A DNA stretch of 64,000 bases. It comes from Usnea hakonensis. Its lineage: Eukaryota > Ascomycota > Lecanoromycetes > Lecanorales > Parmeliaceae. Each line of letters opens with the position of its first letter. Position 1 is the stretch's first letter. The stretch spans positions 1 through 64,000 of the forward strand of contig BLJB01000258.1 in the NCBI GenBank assembly GCA_013423325.1. Reading direction: 5' to 3'. The notes beneath the pieces are model-generated. The model saw only the letters and a program-made list of their open reading frames with translations. It was not told where the DNA came from and searched no databases. Of this stretch, positions 1 to 11,671 are shown one piece after another. A program made the translations under genes and the position numbers.

Positions 1-3000
1 GGGGGGGGGGGAGCTGCTTGGATTGATGGGAACTGTTTCTTCATTCATTCATTCATTTTGAGATTATAGGGGGGATAGCGGAAGAGTGAGTCGCAGGGAT
101 TCGCAGGGTCCTGATTCTTTTCTTTGGGGCGGGGAGGGGAGGGGTTTTTTTTGCCTTTACCTGACTTTTTTTGGGTTTTGGGTTCTGGGGAGGGGGGTGG
201 GTTGTGGTGTTGGGGGTTGTTAGGGTATTGTTTGGGAAAGATGAGGATGGGGATTGGGGATTGGGGATTGGGGGAGGGGGGTTCTTCATCTATTATGTTG
301 TATTGGGGAGGGGGTTTTTGAGGGCGAAGAGTGTTTTTTTCTCTGTGGGGCATCTTGTATTTTCTGTCTGACCTTGGAGTTGTGTTTCGAAGGGCGGTCC
401 CTGTCTTTTGGTAAATCTGTGTGAGGTATGAGGTGAGGTGTTTTGGGGAAGAATTGGCTTGGGTTTGTTGTTGAGGAGGGCCTAAATTTTGGGCGGTGAG
501 TGATTGGTTCTGGTGGTTTGTGAAGGTCTTGATTGAGGAAGTTGGGATTGTTTTTCGGGTTATAGAGCTCGCTTTTATGGGTTTGGTTTTGTGGGGGTTT
601 GATGGTGTTTGTGCGATTGTGGTTTTGTGGCTCTTGGGGCGGGGGGGGGGGATGTTGGGGTGGAGATGGTCGTGCTTGTATGTGGGTTTGGGAAATGCTT
701 AGTGTATGGTTGTTTGATGAAGGGTGAAAGGATGGGATTTTGGACTTGGGAGTGGGTTTTGCGGCTTGGCGTGATGGTTTGAGGGTGGAGGGGATGGTTG
801 TTGGTTGATTGGTTTTACTGTACTTGGATGCAGCTTTCGTCTGCGCGTAAATTTGGTAATGGGTAAAGGGTATGTGGCTAAAACATTTGATGTCGACGGA
901 CAAGGGTCTGTTCTTGTCCATGTCCGTCGGTGGATTGGAGTCTTGTCATGTCCATGTCCATTGGATCGTTTAATTAATATGATATTCATGAAGGACAAGA
1001 TATGAAGAACGACCTGTCTTGACCTGCGAGAGCAGAAGCTTCCAACATGCCTGCAATGCAGATGTAGAATTTGTTTTTCAACCGGCATAGCACGATCGCT
1101 CGAGGCACCACTTCCGCCAGTCGAAGACAGACACAGGATGTGACTGACGATGACTTATTGCCTGATATCGATGTCTGTATCCTCCACGGCCTTTGAGCCG
1201 GCTTCGTCGTCGGACAAGACTGTCCCTGACAGCTGTGCCGATCTCATCTGAAACGCATCCGTGGCCCCGAAATTTTCCGTGAAGATCGTGTGCTGAAGGC
1301 TGGATTCTGGCTTGTTCGCGCGGGCGTCACGGGCAGTACCGAAATAGAACCGGATTCTCGGTATGCTAGAGCGAATTAAGTAGATGTTGCGGATTTGGCT
1401 ACGTCGCCTTTGAATTGCGAGGACGGCATTCGGTATGAGTGATGTCCGAAATTAAGTCTGTTCGACTCGGCGCCAGAGGATGCTGTCAGGACGCCTATGC
1501 GATGAGAACGGGGAAAGGAGCCTGGACTTCATTACCGACAAAAAATATGCGTTACCGCCGTAAGCCCAGTACCTGATTGATCTTCAAAGACTATGTGATA
1601 TAATGCGGTTTTGAACAGGTAGCTCGTGTTTCCATACTTTTCATGCCACCCTTACGAGGGGAGACTGTCTCCAAGAAGTGGGTCATGTTTGACGTTGAGG
1701 TGGGTCAGACAGTAGGGGCATCTTTTCTCGCCTGATCGTGAAGTTCGAGTAGCGGTGTAGAAGATTGGCCAGGTCCGTTTCTGGTGTGCAGAAAAGGGGT
1801 AGACGTAAGGTATTCAATGGACCTCTTTTTTCCGATCACACACCAATTTCGCAAAATGTCCGGCAAGATTTTGATCCACATTCTCGATCAATGGTCGCTA
1901 TGATCGGAGAATAGCTTTCAAACACTCCGTCCGGCATTTGAAATAATGAGAGTGGAGAACAGAGTGCCACTGAAAAATCACGATTGTGTATGGTATAAAA
2001 ATTTGCCCGAAATGGCTGATGGTTGGTCGGATTTAGGCAGAAGCAGACCTACATCCGCCCTTTGACGCAAGAGGCCGAATAAAGAGGTGAGAGGCATGCA
2101 TTTTCCGGGTCGAGACCGTTCTTATGATTATAAATTGAACGGCATGCATATGGAGTCTCCATAGATGCTTCTATGGGTGGGTCAACCATGTGGCAGCAGA
2201 CGCGCAATGACGATGGTTCAGCCTTGTGGCTTTTCACCTGCATATCCAGTTGGAGTCTAGACGGATGCCCTTTTCAACGATTGGAGGTGTGATCGAGTCA
2301 GTCAGGTACCACCCGTCTCCCAACTCGGTCGATACGATGCTGACATATCGGTTGATTTTCCCATACATGACCATAAGGTAGAGACGAAGAAATCCTCAGG
2401 ACAGGAGCGACACGGGAACTCAACAGCATAAGCCACCACCATCTGTAATGAGTGAATGATGAACACATAACCTCAAAAAAAAAAAAAAAAACACGAGCTT
2501 TCGGCGCTGGACAACAAATACAGCAAATTTCGCAATTTCTCAGAATACACAGCCTCGTTCGACAAGAGTGACGATGGGGGCGGATTCCAGGTTCGAGGTC
2601 AACGCCAGCGGTCCGCATGGCTAATATGCGTCCGTCGTCTGAGTCAGCCTACCGTTCGCTCCGACTCACCAGACGGTCATAAACACAAAGATGTATTTGC
2701 ATTTGTGATAAGATTAGCGGGCAAGATTTGGTCAAGTCAACCAGTTGCATGATGACCAAATGCGATGTTGTCCCTCGCGCTAGGAAGTCTTTTATGAGGA
2801 GCCTTTGATGAGGACGTAACGTTCCAACAATCTCGTATGCTAGCCGCTGATCAGAGCATGATTCGGTGATAGCTTACAATTGAGGGTATTCCCTTTTTTG
2901 ACTGTGCCGCAGCTGGACAGATGGTAGCGTGTGAGAAGAAGCGAAAATCCCCGTCTTCATCTCGGGCCAAAAGGTTTCGTTTCGTTTCACGCAGCTTGCT

Positions 3001-4476
3001 TCATTCTTCAGCCTGACGAGGCTCACATGTTTCCCCAATCATACCGTTCCAAGATGAACCAAAAGTGAGAGTGATGGGATATAAACATGGGGTTATGACT
3101 ACCCGCAGATCGCCATAGACTTGGCAGTATAAGCTTCCTCACTGTCAACCTACCAACAAAATAGTGTCGCCATTACTTGCCTGTCTTGATTTGCCACGAC
3201 ATGACATGCATTTCACCGTTTTTTTCTTCGGAGAAAAAGGGTGTTTGGAGTCGCATGATTACGTGTTGCCCAAAGGTAGCGCTGTCACTATCGCGCAAGA
3301 ATCAGCTCATTGGGCATCATCCAAAGACCGGGTCGGGGCCCATGAACATGGACTATGGTGGGGACAATAGCAACATTGGTACATATACCTAGGTAAGCAT
3401 AAAACATTCTAGGTGGATTAGAATGACGCATGGTTATAGTAATCATGAACTTTGGGACTCATGTTGTGTACCCCTAATCCTTGCGGCCTCGTGGCTTTCT
3501 CAGGGCATCGACATGAGGATTTCGGAGCCATGCCTTCCCGGGGATAGTGCCCTAAGAAGCCCCCAACTGGCAGCCCCCCAAATAATTATTTGGGTCAAAT
3601 CCTGCTGCCTGGAGACCCTTCCCGGGGAGTCGGCCACAAAATACAGGGCCGGATTTAAGGTTCAACGCGCAAACTAAGTTAGACTTCCCTCGGGGCCACC
3701 CATTTTCGGTATCATTTATCCTTCATGATTTGATTTATGGATAACTGTGCCATGCTCGCACTCTCATTTCCCCCTTGCCCCACCCAACTGATCAATAACT
3801 ATGTATCTATCTTTGTAAAATGTTTCCTTTCTGTTGCCCTTCTCTTCCGCATGACTCATACAACAGCATCACAGCACCACTATGTAATGACTGGAGGATC
3901 GAGGTATGGAATCCACAACGATCTTCAGGTCTGCTCATGGGGCACAACATGCGAACTAGAGCCTAAATAAGCATCAGAACGAACGGCTGACTGGCTTTCA
4001 AAGTCCTCTTAGCGGCAATGGCCACACTGTTTGCTTCCTTAGTCCGGAGCTAACGAATAGGTGAGAAGCTGGGCCATTCTGTAAAAATTATGCACCCTAT
4101 GCGTGGCACACATTCTGGTGTCTGGAATCTCGTCACCGCTTCTGTCCTCTCGTCCGACTCCGGTCCTCGAGCTACTCGTACAAGATGCTTTTGGTGTGAG
4201 TGAAAATTCACATGGCGGCTGTCTATCAGAGAACCGTCACCAACCAATCCATCTCCTTTCCCGCTGTGTCCGACCAAGTTATGTGACGCAAGCAAACCAT
4301 GGACCGAGAACTTCGCCTCACTTGACAATTTGCCCAAAGTTAGGCGGCCCCCACCTTTCATATACAATCTGCCCGATATACAACTTAATCATACCGATCT
4401 GACCGCAGTCGCCTGCTTAATCAAATACCTTCGTATATCAGTTCTCTCGTCCCTCAACGATACGAAGGGACCAGCA
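1..4476. other. Gene-poor intergenic DNA, G-rich at its left end
   Basis: No gene could be supported here. The first ~800 bases are strongly G/T-rich on the + strand, with G homopolymers at the very start and near 640-650. The open frames there only read out the base bias as proline/glutamine-rich or glycine-rich peptides. A run of about 16 A lies near 2475-2491. The rest has ordinary composition with short, mutually exclusive open frames and no recognisable domain. It could hold untranslated regions of a gene left of the window or unrecognised non-coding RNA; nothing in the sequence decides this. Confidence 0.5.
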
Positions 4477-6154
4477 ATGTTTCCCGCAGGACCAACAGAG
4501 GGGAATCGTGGGCCCAGCTTGCTTGTTGCTGAATGGCTAACCCTGGCTTTTGCTCTCATTGTCGTCGGTTTGAGGCTCCACGGTCGATGCATCTCACTGA
4601 ATATTCCGGGATGGGATGACTATACCATACTTGCGGCCATTGTGTGTCTTAACGAACAACGGCATAGGGGAAGGCTCTGCTGATGTCGAGAATAGGTCTT
4701 CGGAGCTGCACAGGCCGTCATCAGCATCATTCAAGTGGACAATCGGTTTGGACGGCATGTAGCAACTTTGGATCCTCATCAAATCTCAGCAGCGATAATG
4801 TGGACGACAATCTGTGCCATGCTTCAAATCTTTGGGACTCTGCTTGTTCGACTTTCTTCTTGTCTGCTTGTTCTCAGAATGCCACCAATTGGACAGCCGA
4901 AACAGTTGCACGCGAGAGCAATTTACACGCTCATGGTGTCCTTCGTCCTCATCTCGACCGCTTCTTTTTTCTTCTTATGTTTCCAATGCATACCAATTGA
5001 AGGGGCCTGGGATATGTCCCTTCATGCTCACTGCATCCCATTTGAAACCTGGAACGTGATTCAAAAAACCGATGGTGGTACGTCATGGCTGTTCATCGAT
5101 AACGATCCCGAACGATTGCTCATAACCGACACAGTCCTTGAAGTCGTCATGAATTTTCTGACTGCCAGTCTTCCCTTGATCTTCTTACTACACACTCAGA
5201 CCTGTTTGAAGAAAAAATGGGGAGTTATCACGATAGCCCTCTTAGCCTACGGGTGAGCAGACCCAATCATTGGGACATGACCCTTTGGAAACCTGAATTT
5301 TGAGCTGACAGGTCTGTAGCACTGCCGGTGTTTCAATTTGTAGAGTGCATTGTGTGATAGGTGGTCACGATCCGAGCTGTATGTCGTCTTGACAGGGCCC
5401 CCCGAAACAATCGCTCATTCGAATAATCTTAGGGGATTTAGCCTGCGTCCAGATTTGCTTGAGCATCGAACAAAACATTGGCAGCGTCATTACCTCAATA
5501 CCTACCTTGACCGATCCGTTTCTCATCTTCCTGAACCACACCCGCACATCTTTCTTAGGCCGCAATCTCTGGCCCAATCCACCGTCTCTTTCCTGCTGGG
5601 GCGATTCGCAAACCGATGAAACTCACTTGCAGAACCCTCCTTTCTCCTCTGATTGGCGACAGGATCTCGAACACAATGCCGCAGCCGAAGACGCCGATTT
5701 CTGGCACTCTGTAGACGTGCAAATGGGACAGTTGAGTTTCGATGCCTGCGCTCAACCACAGAAGACTTCTCATTTGGACAAGTCAAGCTCCCGACAATCT
5801 AGCAAAACTCGTTCCCGTTGGAGCAGGCCTGTTTCCCGATGGGGAAGCCGTTCAAGCAGTCAATCCAAGAAGGGGACATCTCATCAATCAACCAACCCAA
5901 CTTCCACCCCCCCACATTCAAGAACTCCAATATCCTCTCCAATCGGATCCACGACACCGGTATCCACTTCAATAAAACCCAACACACCTGAATCCAGCAA
6001 ATCGAACTCCAAGAACTACTCTCACAGACCCAGCCTTGACAGATCACCCCGTGGCAGTATGGACAGGAGGAGCTTTCGAGGTCGGATATCGCGGCCGTCG
6101 TCATGGATAAGGTGGAGCTGGAGAACCGGTGATGATCCCGGGGACGAAACTTGA
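4477..6154 (+). CDS. Rhodopsin-like seven-helix integral membrane protein (PTH11-class / fungal rhodopsin domain)
   Basis: Four exons fit: 4477-4641, 4696-5252, 5320-5378 and 5433-6154, giving about 500 residues. The first exon gives MFPAG then a hydrophobic helix and the family hallmark GWDDYTIL. Exon 2 carries several membrane helices, and the short third exon restores HDPSWDLA followed by SIEQNIGSVITSIPTL, the conserved helix-6/7 region of this family. Joining exons 3 and 4 creates the expected Trp codon, which supports that junction. The C-terminal ~170 residues are a Ser/Pro/Arg-rich cytoplasmic tail. Family members are plasma-membrane receptor-like proteins; PTH11 itself acts in surface sensing, but most members have no known ligand. 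No neighbouring gene lies within 3 kb to suggest a role. Confidence 0.85.
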
Positions 6155-6888
6155 GGAACGAGATATGATTTCAGATATTTTTCAATAGGGGGAATAGACT
6201 GTGCTTGATGAAGCAGAAGGAGGAAGAAAGGAAGCAAGGAAGGAAGCAAGGAAAGATGGCCGAGAATGTATACGGAGGGTATCGCGAAGATGCCGAATCG
6301 CAGCGGCAAATACTTGCAAGGAGCCAACACCGAGTCGAAAGCCCATGGGTATGAGGCTCCATGAGCATGGAGATCTTCTTCATTAAAGTCGCCCGACCCT
6401 CCACTGGACTACCCAAGTGCAAGACAAAACAATGACCAGGAAAATCCCTCATGGCCCATTTGTCGCAGAAGGGGGCAAGAGCTTGACAGCAAGGGTACCC
6501 AGAAAAACCGCAGCAGCGCGCATCAACAGCAATCGCTATTTCCACTTACACCATCGCTCCTCCGCCCCTTTCCACAAAACCATACCACTCATTCACCACC
6601 CACCTCACACGTCTCACTACAGCAGCGTAGACGCATCTCATCTCCTGCTCGCCCATCGCGTCTCGTGTAGATACTCTATCTAGCATAAACAACTTTCCCA
6701 CACCATCTGCAGCCAAAATTGGAGCAAATCTGATATCAATAAGAGAAGTGATTTCTTTCCACAGCAAAGATACATATCGTAGCGCATCACGTTTACTATT
6801 TGTATCTGTGTCACTACCTTACTTTACTTTACTCTATATAAGAAATATTTTTATCTACTCTAAGAGTATCGCGCGTTTCACCCTGATT

Positions 6889-6941
6889 GCGGAAATGGAA
6901 ATGAAATGAAATGAAATGAAATGAAATGAAATGAAATGAAA
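6889..6941. repeat. Pentanucleotide microsatellite (AAATG)n
   Basis: About nine consecutive copies of AAATG are visible, ending in AAAGGG. It lies in non-coding DNA and is a simple tandem repeat. Confidence 0.9.
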
Positions 6942-7172
6942 GGGAAACGAGGGCGTTCCAGAAGAGAATGTTTCTACGCGAGAATTCCTATTCTTTCATT
7001 CGAGGGAGAATAATGTAAAGTAAAGTATCTACGCGAGGTCGGTTTCAAAAGGTACTGGAAGGGATCTCTGATCTTCTCTTCTCTTCTCTTCTCTTCTCTT
7101 CCCAAGTTGAGATTTTTGAATATCCTTGAGCTGCCTGTACACCTGCCGCTCTTGTTTTCCACACATTCAGCC

Positions 7173-7208
<36 letters not shown>
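7173..7208. repeat. Poly-C homopolymer tract
   Basis: More than 30 consecutive C bases, bounded by short C-rich stretches. It is non-coding and could be an assembly-sensitive site. Confidence 0.85.
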
Positions 7209-7211
<3 letters not shown>

Positions 7212-8561
7212 CCCCTCCCACTCTCCTCATCTCATCCCAACAAAAAACCCTACAACCCACCAAACCATCCCCCCCGAGTCTTAAGAGTATCACATCAGTA
7301 GTAGTAGCCGTAGTCATCCATCATCACGTACCTACCTAATTTAGCGCGCTCGTTGCAATTCTTCATCCATCGGCGGAATGCGAGGGGAAGGGGGATGAGG
7401 GAGTTTTGAGTAGGTAGGTAGGTATTTTAGGTAGGTAGGAGTAGGGGAGGTAGGTAGGTAGGAGTGTTCCCATTGCTTTTGAGAGATACGTAGTAGAAGA
7501 ATTTGGGCGGGGGATCGAAGTAGCGGTTGTTAGGGTGAGGTGAGGTACACTGGTGAAAATCCAACCAACCCCTTATCTACCTACCTACTTTACCTTACTT
7601 TAGCTATATTTTCCCGCCCCCAATCATATTAGCAACGTATGTTGGTATACTATTTTTCATGGCGTGGGGGCTGGGATGGAGGAATCTGGCTTTGTATGTA
7701 AAGTAGTGTGTGTATGTGTACTCTACTCTACTATACTGCCTTATACCTTGAGCTACCTATACCTACCTTAGTAAGGTAGGTAAGGTAAGGTAAGTAAGGT
7801 TTTGCCTACCTTAGCTACCTTAGGTACTTTTACTTTAGCTAAAGGGCTGACTCGGACTCGGACTCTCGGACTCGGACTCGATTTCCATGGCAATTTCATT
7901 TTCAAAACACAGACTACCTTACTGATCTTGTATCTTAGGTATTCTAGCCCTTCCCTTGAATCCGTATAGTTCTAGGAAGGATTGAGAGGTGGCAGATTGG
8001 TAGGGTAGGGCTTGGGAACATTCACTCACGACCTACCGTATTGACCGTATCTTATTGACCTGATGTTAATATCTTAATATTTCTGGTGCCGTGGGCTGGG
8101 TACCCCCTCCCTTACCCACTTTTTCTACCTGACTAATTTAATACTTCACTCACTCAATCCCTCGCTACTGTCAGACTCCCTCCCATTCATTGGTGCTGTT
8201 TTGGTGGTTTGGTAAAGGGGATGGGAGGGAGGTTTTTTGGGTGGGTGGGGGGGGGTTGAGGATGGAGAGGGGGTGAGGGGGGGTTTTGGGGAGTTGTTGT
8301 TGAGGAACGGGGAGTGGGGAGTGGGGAGAGGGGAGTGGGGGGGGGAGATAAGCTTGGGATGGATGATTGAGGTTTGTGGTGGGGGTGGGTTTGGAATTTG
8401 GTTGTATTGTGGCTGGGGGTGTGATGGTCTTGGGTATTTTCTCCTCGGGTATGATGTCTATTACATCTATGCCATCTACCCCAACTTACCCATCTACCAA
8501 CCCCCCAAAACACCCACCCACAACACCTTCCCCCTTCCCCGAGTAGACTAGATTCTTAATT

Positions 8562-8998
8562 CTATAACTGGTTGGGTTCGGCGTGATGGTGTTGGCGATA
8601 GCTGGGGTGGTGATTGATGTCGGGTGTATATTCGTGCGATATCATAGGCTCTTGTCGCAATTCATGGTGAATGTGTTGACGCTGATTCATGCCGGTTTCG
8701 ATACTGCGTTGGGGATTCTCTGCAATTGTGTGTGTGCTTGATGGCGCTGCTTTGAATGGGAGTGTGGTCGTCTCCCCCAGCGTCGGGCGGGGGCGCTGTT
8801 TCTGAGCGGTGAGGAATTCTCTTTGAGAGGAGATGGGGCGTGATGACTGTGGAACGTATGGAGGCGGACGAGGTGTAGAGTAGATATTTGATCGTGAGGC
8901 TCTGGGGACGGGCATATTTGGTACATTTTGTGAGATGGCTCTGTTGAGAAGGGGTTGAGATGCGATTGTATTGTTATTTATCAGATATGGGGGTGTAT
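8562..8998 (-). CDS. Possible proline/glutamine/histidine-rich terminal exon, partial
   Basis: The minus strand is open from a possible acceptor (CTCCATAG) near 9000 to a stop at 8562. It encodes a Pro/Gln/Ser/His-rich polypeptide containing NVPNMPVPRASRSNIYS and, near the end, SYRQHHHAEPNQL. The reading does not follow a simple homopolymer bias, unlike the neighbouring G-rich DNA. There is no start codon that clearly begins a gene, and a MITE sits about 75 bp upstream, so this may be the 3' exon of a truncated gene. No family is recognised. A chance open frame is a real alternative. Confidence 0.3.
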
Positions 8999-9073
8999 GC
9001 TATGGAGTGAGTGGTGATGATGGTGTGGAGGAGAGATTTTTTGCCCCGTGTGTAGGTTCTGTTGTAGGAGTGA

Positions 9074-9341
9074 TATCCCATAGACTGGTGGGGTTCAATA
9101 TTCAGGGGTAAGCGACCGAACACCAAAAACAGTCCCTTTTTCCAAGTCGCTACACTTTAACAACAACTACCTTTTTAGAAAAGTACTCAATATAAAAGTT
9201 ATTCTATTTAGGAAGATCTATAGCTTTGTAACCAAAAATTTTTTCAAAAAAAATTATTTAAAAAAAATTCAATGTACTATAAAAAGAATTTTTGGTACGC
9301 TGCCAAGCTTTATTGAACCCCACTTACCAGTCTATAGGATA
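9074..9341. mobile_element. TA-flanked MITE with ~27-bp imperfect terminal inverted repeats
   Basis: The left end reads TATCCCATAGACTGGTGGGG and the right end, reverse-complemented, reads TATCCTATAGACTGGTAAGT then GGGG. Both continue into GTTCAATA. The ends therefore form imperfect inverted repeats that begin at a TA, as expected for a Tc1/mariner or pogo-type target duplication. The 268-bp element is AT-rich inside, with runs of A and T near 9235-9270, and has no coding capacity. A 40-base match to its left end occurs at 58663-58702. Confidence 0.75.
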
Positions 9342-9359
9342 GACAGTTTCCAAACCACT

Positions 9360-9395
9360 TTCCTAGCTCAAGCGTGTTTCCTAGCTCAAGCGTGT
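9360..9395. repeat. Tandem duplication of an 18-bp unit
   Basis: TTCCTAGCTCAAGCGTGT occurs twice in a row, followed by a third, diverged TTCCTAAGCTGGG. It lies just outside the MITE and is non-coding. Confidence 0.8.
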
Positions 9396-9464
9396 TTCCT
9401 AAGCTGGGTCAGCGAATACGTAGTCTCTTTAAATATCAGTTTAGATTTTAAGAGATGTGAGATC

Positions 9465-11671
9465 TTACGCGAACAGGGGCGCCAAGACCGTTCCAGATTT
9501 GGAAAACAAGGCTTTCCGTCCTCTAGCCCCGTTTTCGGTCTGAGAAGAAGTCTTTATGTTGTCCGTGGGTGAGTCTGCTTCATGACCTTCACGAGACCCG
9601 TCACCGTCCGCACCTGTTTTCTTGAACCAGATCTTGCCCTCACCCATCTCCGGTTCTAGCAACACCCCCAACTCTTGCACTTTGCCGTCTTCGCCAAGTC
9701 TGAACTCGGCTTTTGAGAGTCCATCTGTCTCGATTTCGTTATCGTCAGGGGCGATTTCTGTTTCCGTGCTGAAGAGACGGACGTAGATTAGAAAATACTC
9801 GCCGCTGATGTGTTGGAATGAGAGGGATAGAGGATATTGTTCGAATTGGATTAAGGAGTTGAGTGTTACTGGGGATTCGGTTGCTGTGTTGGAGATACTA
9901 GAGTTGTTGACTGTGAGGATGAGGGGTGGATAACCCGCGTTTGTGTAGGTCTAATTACTAGTCAGTACGGTTTTAGGAGATTAGGAGCCAGGGTGGAGTC
10001 ATACGCCTGCGTAAGATTCCAAAGGTAAGGAATGAGGAATATAGTCCTTCCCTTCGGGTGCGCTTGGGAACAAGAGGTGTTTGGCATTTTTCAATGTATA
10101 CAGTAAAATCACTTCTTGAATCTCCATCACGGGGGCCCAGTCAAACCTTTCCTGCTCTGGAACTCCCAACATATCGTCGATCATTTGGAATAGCAACACT
10201 TGAATCGCACCGCCCGTTCCACTGTTGGCCATTATCGTGATGCCCCATTGAAAGCGTGGGAAGAATACCATCACGGTACTGAAGCCCGGCAAGTGTCCTG
10301 TATGCCACACCATGACTTCGCCGCGGTAATTGCTTATCTCCCAGCCCAATGCATACGACTCGAACCCTCTGAAGCCGGTCAATTCTTCAGGGTCCGAACT
10401 ACTGATAATCCGAGGCGAGCGAAGAGCATGATGCCCAGCTGGTGATAGTGGGCTGGAGCTCGTCATCATGCAGCGGAGCCATTTGGCATAATCAAGTACA
10501 TTGGAAATAGTAGCCCCACATCCAGACTCCTGTTGGGCATCGAGCCAAGGGATGCCATGATACCCTTGGGTCTTGTTGGTCCAGTAATATGGAGTGGCTA
10601 GAGATGGGCCGCCAGACGCCGAAGCTTTTTGAGCGTCTGAAAGCGAGAAAAGTGCTGAACATGCCCAGAGGTTCATAGATTCGTTTCCTGAGGAAATCGC
10701 CGAGCCACATACCGGTCCATGTCTCAATGAAATGGGAGATGGAGATGTACATCATGTTGCAATATTGGAACTTGGTTCTGATCTCGGCGGTCATGGGTAA
10801 ATGGCGAAGATTCCGGACGACGTCCCGCACGGTAACGTTGGATCCAATGTAGCTATAATCATGGCGCGGCATGCCAGTGCGGTGGGAGAGAGCATCTTCA
10901 ATTGTGACGTGAGCGGTGGCGTATTCATCGGGTAATACAAAGTCCTCGCGCATCAACTTTGCGAGGGGTATCTGCCAAGAGAAGCTGTTGCTGGATTTTA
11001 CAGAATCGTCAATGAGTAGGGAGACGGCGGCTGCGGTGAAAGATTTAGTGGTAGAGGCAGTGTAAAAGAGGGTTTCCGGTGTGACGGGTTTGTCAGGAAA
11101 GGTCGCAATGCCATAACCCTGGATGGATTAGCGTTTCGACATTATGTAGAGGATGAATATTGATATCCTGTAGCACGCGGGAAGCTATAAAGGTAGATCG
11201 AAGTAATATAAATAAGAATAAGTACTGATTGATGCTGCCAATATATGTAAAAGTCTAGATACTGTCCGCAATAGTTTGCTCCGAGGATGTGCACGAATGG
11301 CTCCACGTATGACTGCCAGCGTTGAAAATCTGATGTTGTAACGAACTTATAGTGAAGTCCTCAAGACCTCGATGCGAAGGTTCCGTGCAGCGAGGAATCC
11401 AATTTCAAAGGAAATCTTGTTGTCTGACTCAAACCCATGGATCTGACTAGGTTCCTCTGTAAAGAAAGCGGCATCTTACTTTGCTGAAAGTGTCCTGGCC
11501 ATCTACGACGGCAATAGCTAGCCCTGGAGTATGCCAGCGATGCAATAATTGGGCGACCAGCTTATCGAAGTGTGCTGTGCATGGAGAGGCATTGTGTTCC
11601 TTGACAGGAATCTGCTGAGCACACAATGTAAGAGCAGGAAGAAAAACGAGGAAAAGGATATAAAAGAGCAT
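9465..11671 (-). pseudogene. Secreted serine beta-lactamase-like hydrolase with a one-base frameshift
   Basis: Exons on the minus strand are 11671-11480, 11118-10005 and 9950-9465. Exon 1 starts with a signal peptide (MLFYILFLVFLPALTLC). The class C beta-lactamase/penicillin-binding fold is shown by S86-T-T-K89 (SxxK), Y183-C-N185 (YxN) and a later HTG (WHTGHLPGF); a C-terminal beta-rich domain begins GTYTNAGYP. Two introns fit exactly, a long one of 361 bp and a 54-bp one. Within exon 2, at the A4/T4 run at 10648-10651 (about residue 220), the frame shifts by one base. Both sides match the family, so one T is surplus. The cause is either a sequencing error in a homopolymer or a recent inactivation. 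All catalytic motifs are otherwise intact. Family members hydrolyse beta-lactams, lactones or peptides outside the cell; the substrate here is unknown. Without the extra base the product would be about 596 residues. Confidence 0.8.

Larger units (their letters stand above)
6155..8561. other. Intergenic DNA rich in microsatellites and homopolymers
   Basis: No gene is supported. The stretch holds a GAAAT-type pentanucleotide microsatellite (about 6890-6940), a TTCTC run (about 7077-7101), a C homopolymer of over 30 bases (about 7173-7208), TAGGTAGG and ACCTACCTTA motifs (about 7410-7470 and 7740-7840), an ACTCGG repeat (about 7850-7880) and a strongly G-rich block (about 8222-8400). Open frames across the G/C runs are low-complexity artefacts. 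Confidence 0.6.

Noticed and set aside
45..921. Minus-strand open frames encoding Pro/Gln/Asn-rich peptides, and their Gly-rich + strand counterparts
   Set aside because: They only mirror the G/T-rich base composition; no conserved motif, start context or splice support.
7400..7840. CRISPR-like or regulatory array from repeated TAGGTAGG/ACCTACC motifs
   Set aside because: Simple short tandem and palindromic microsatellites without unit-spacer structure; the genome is eukaryotic.
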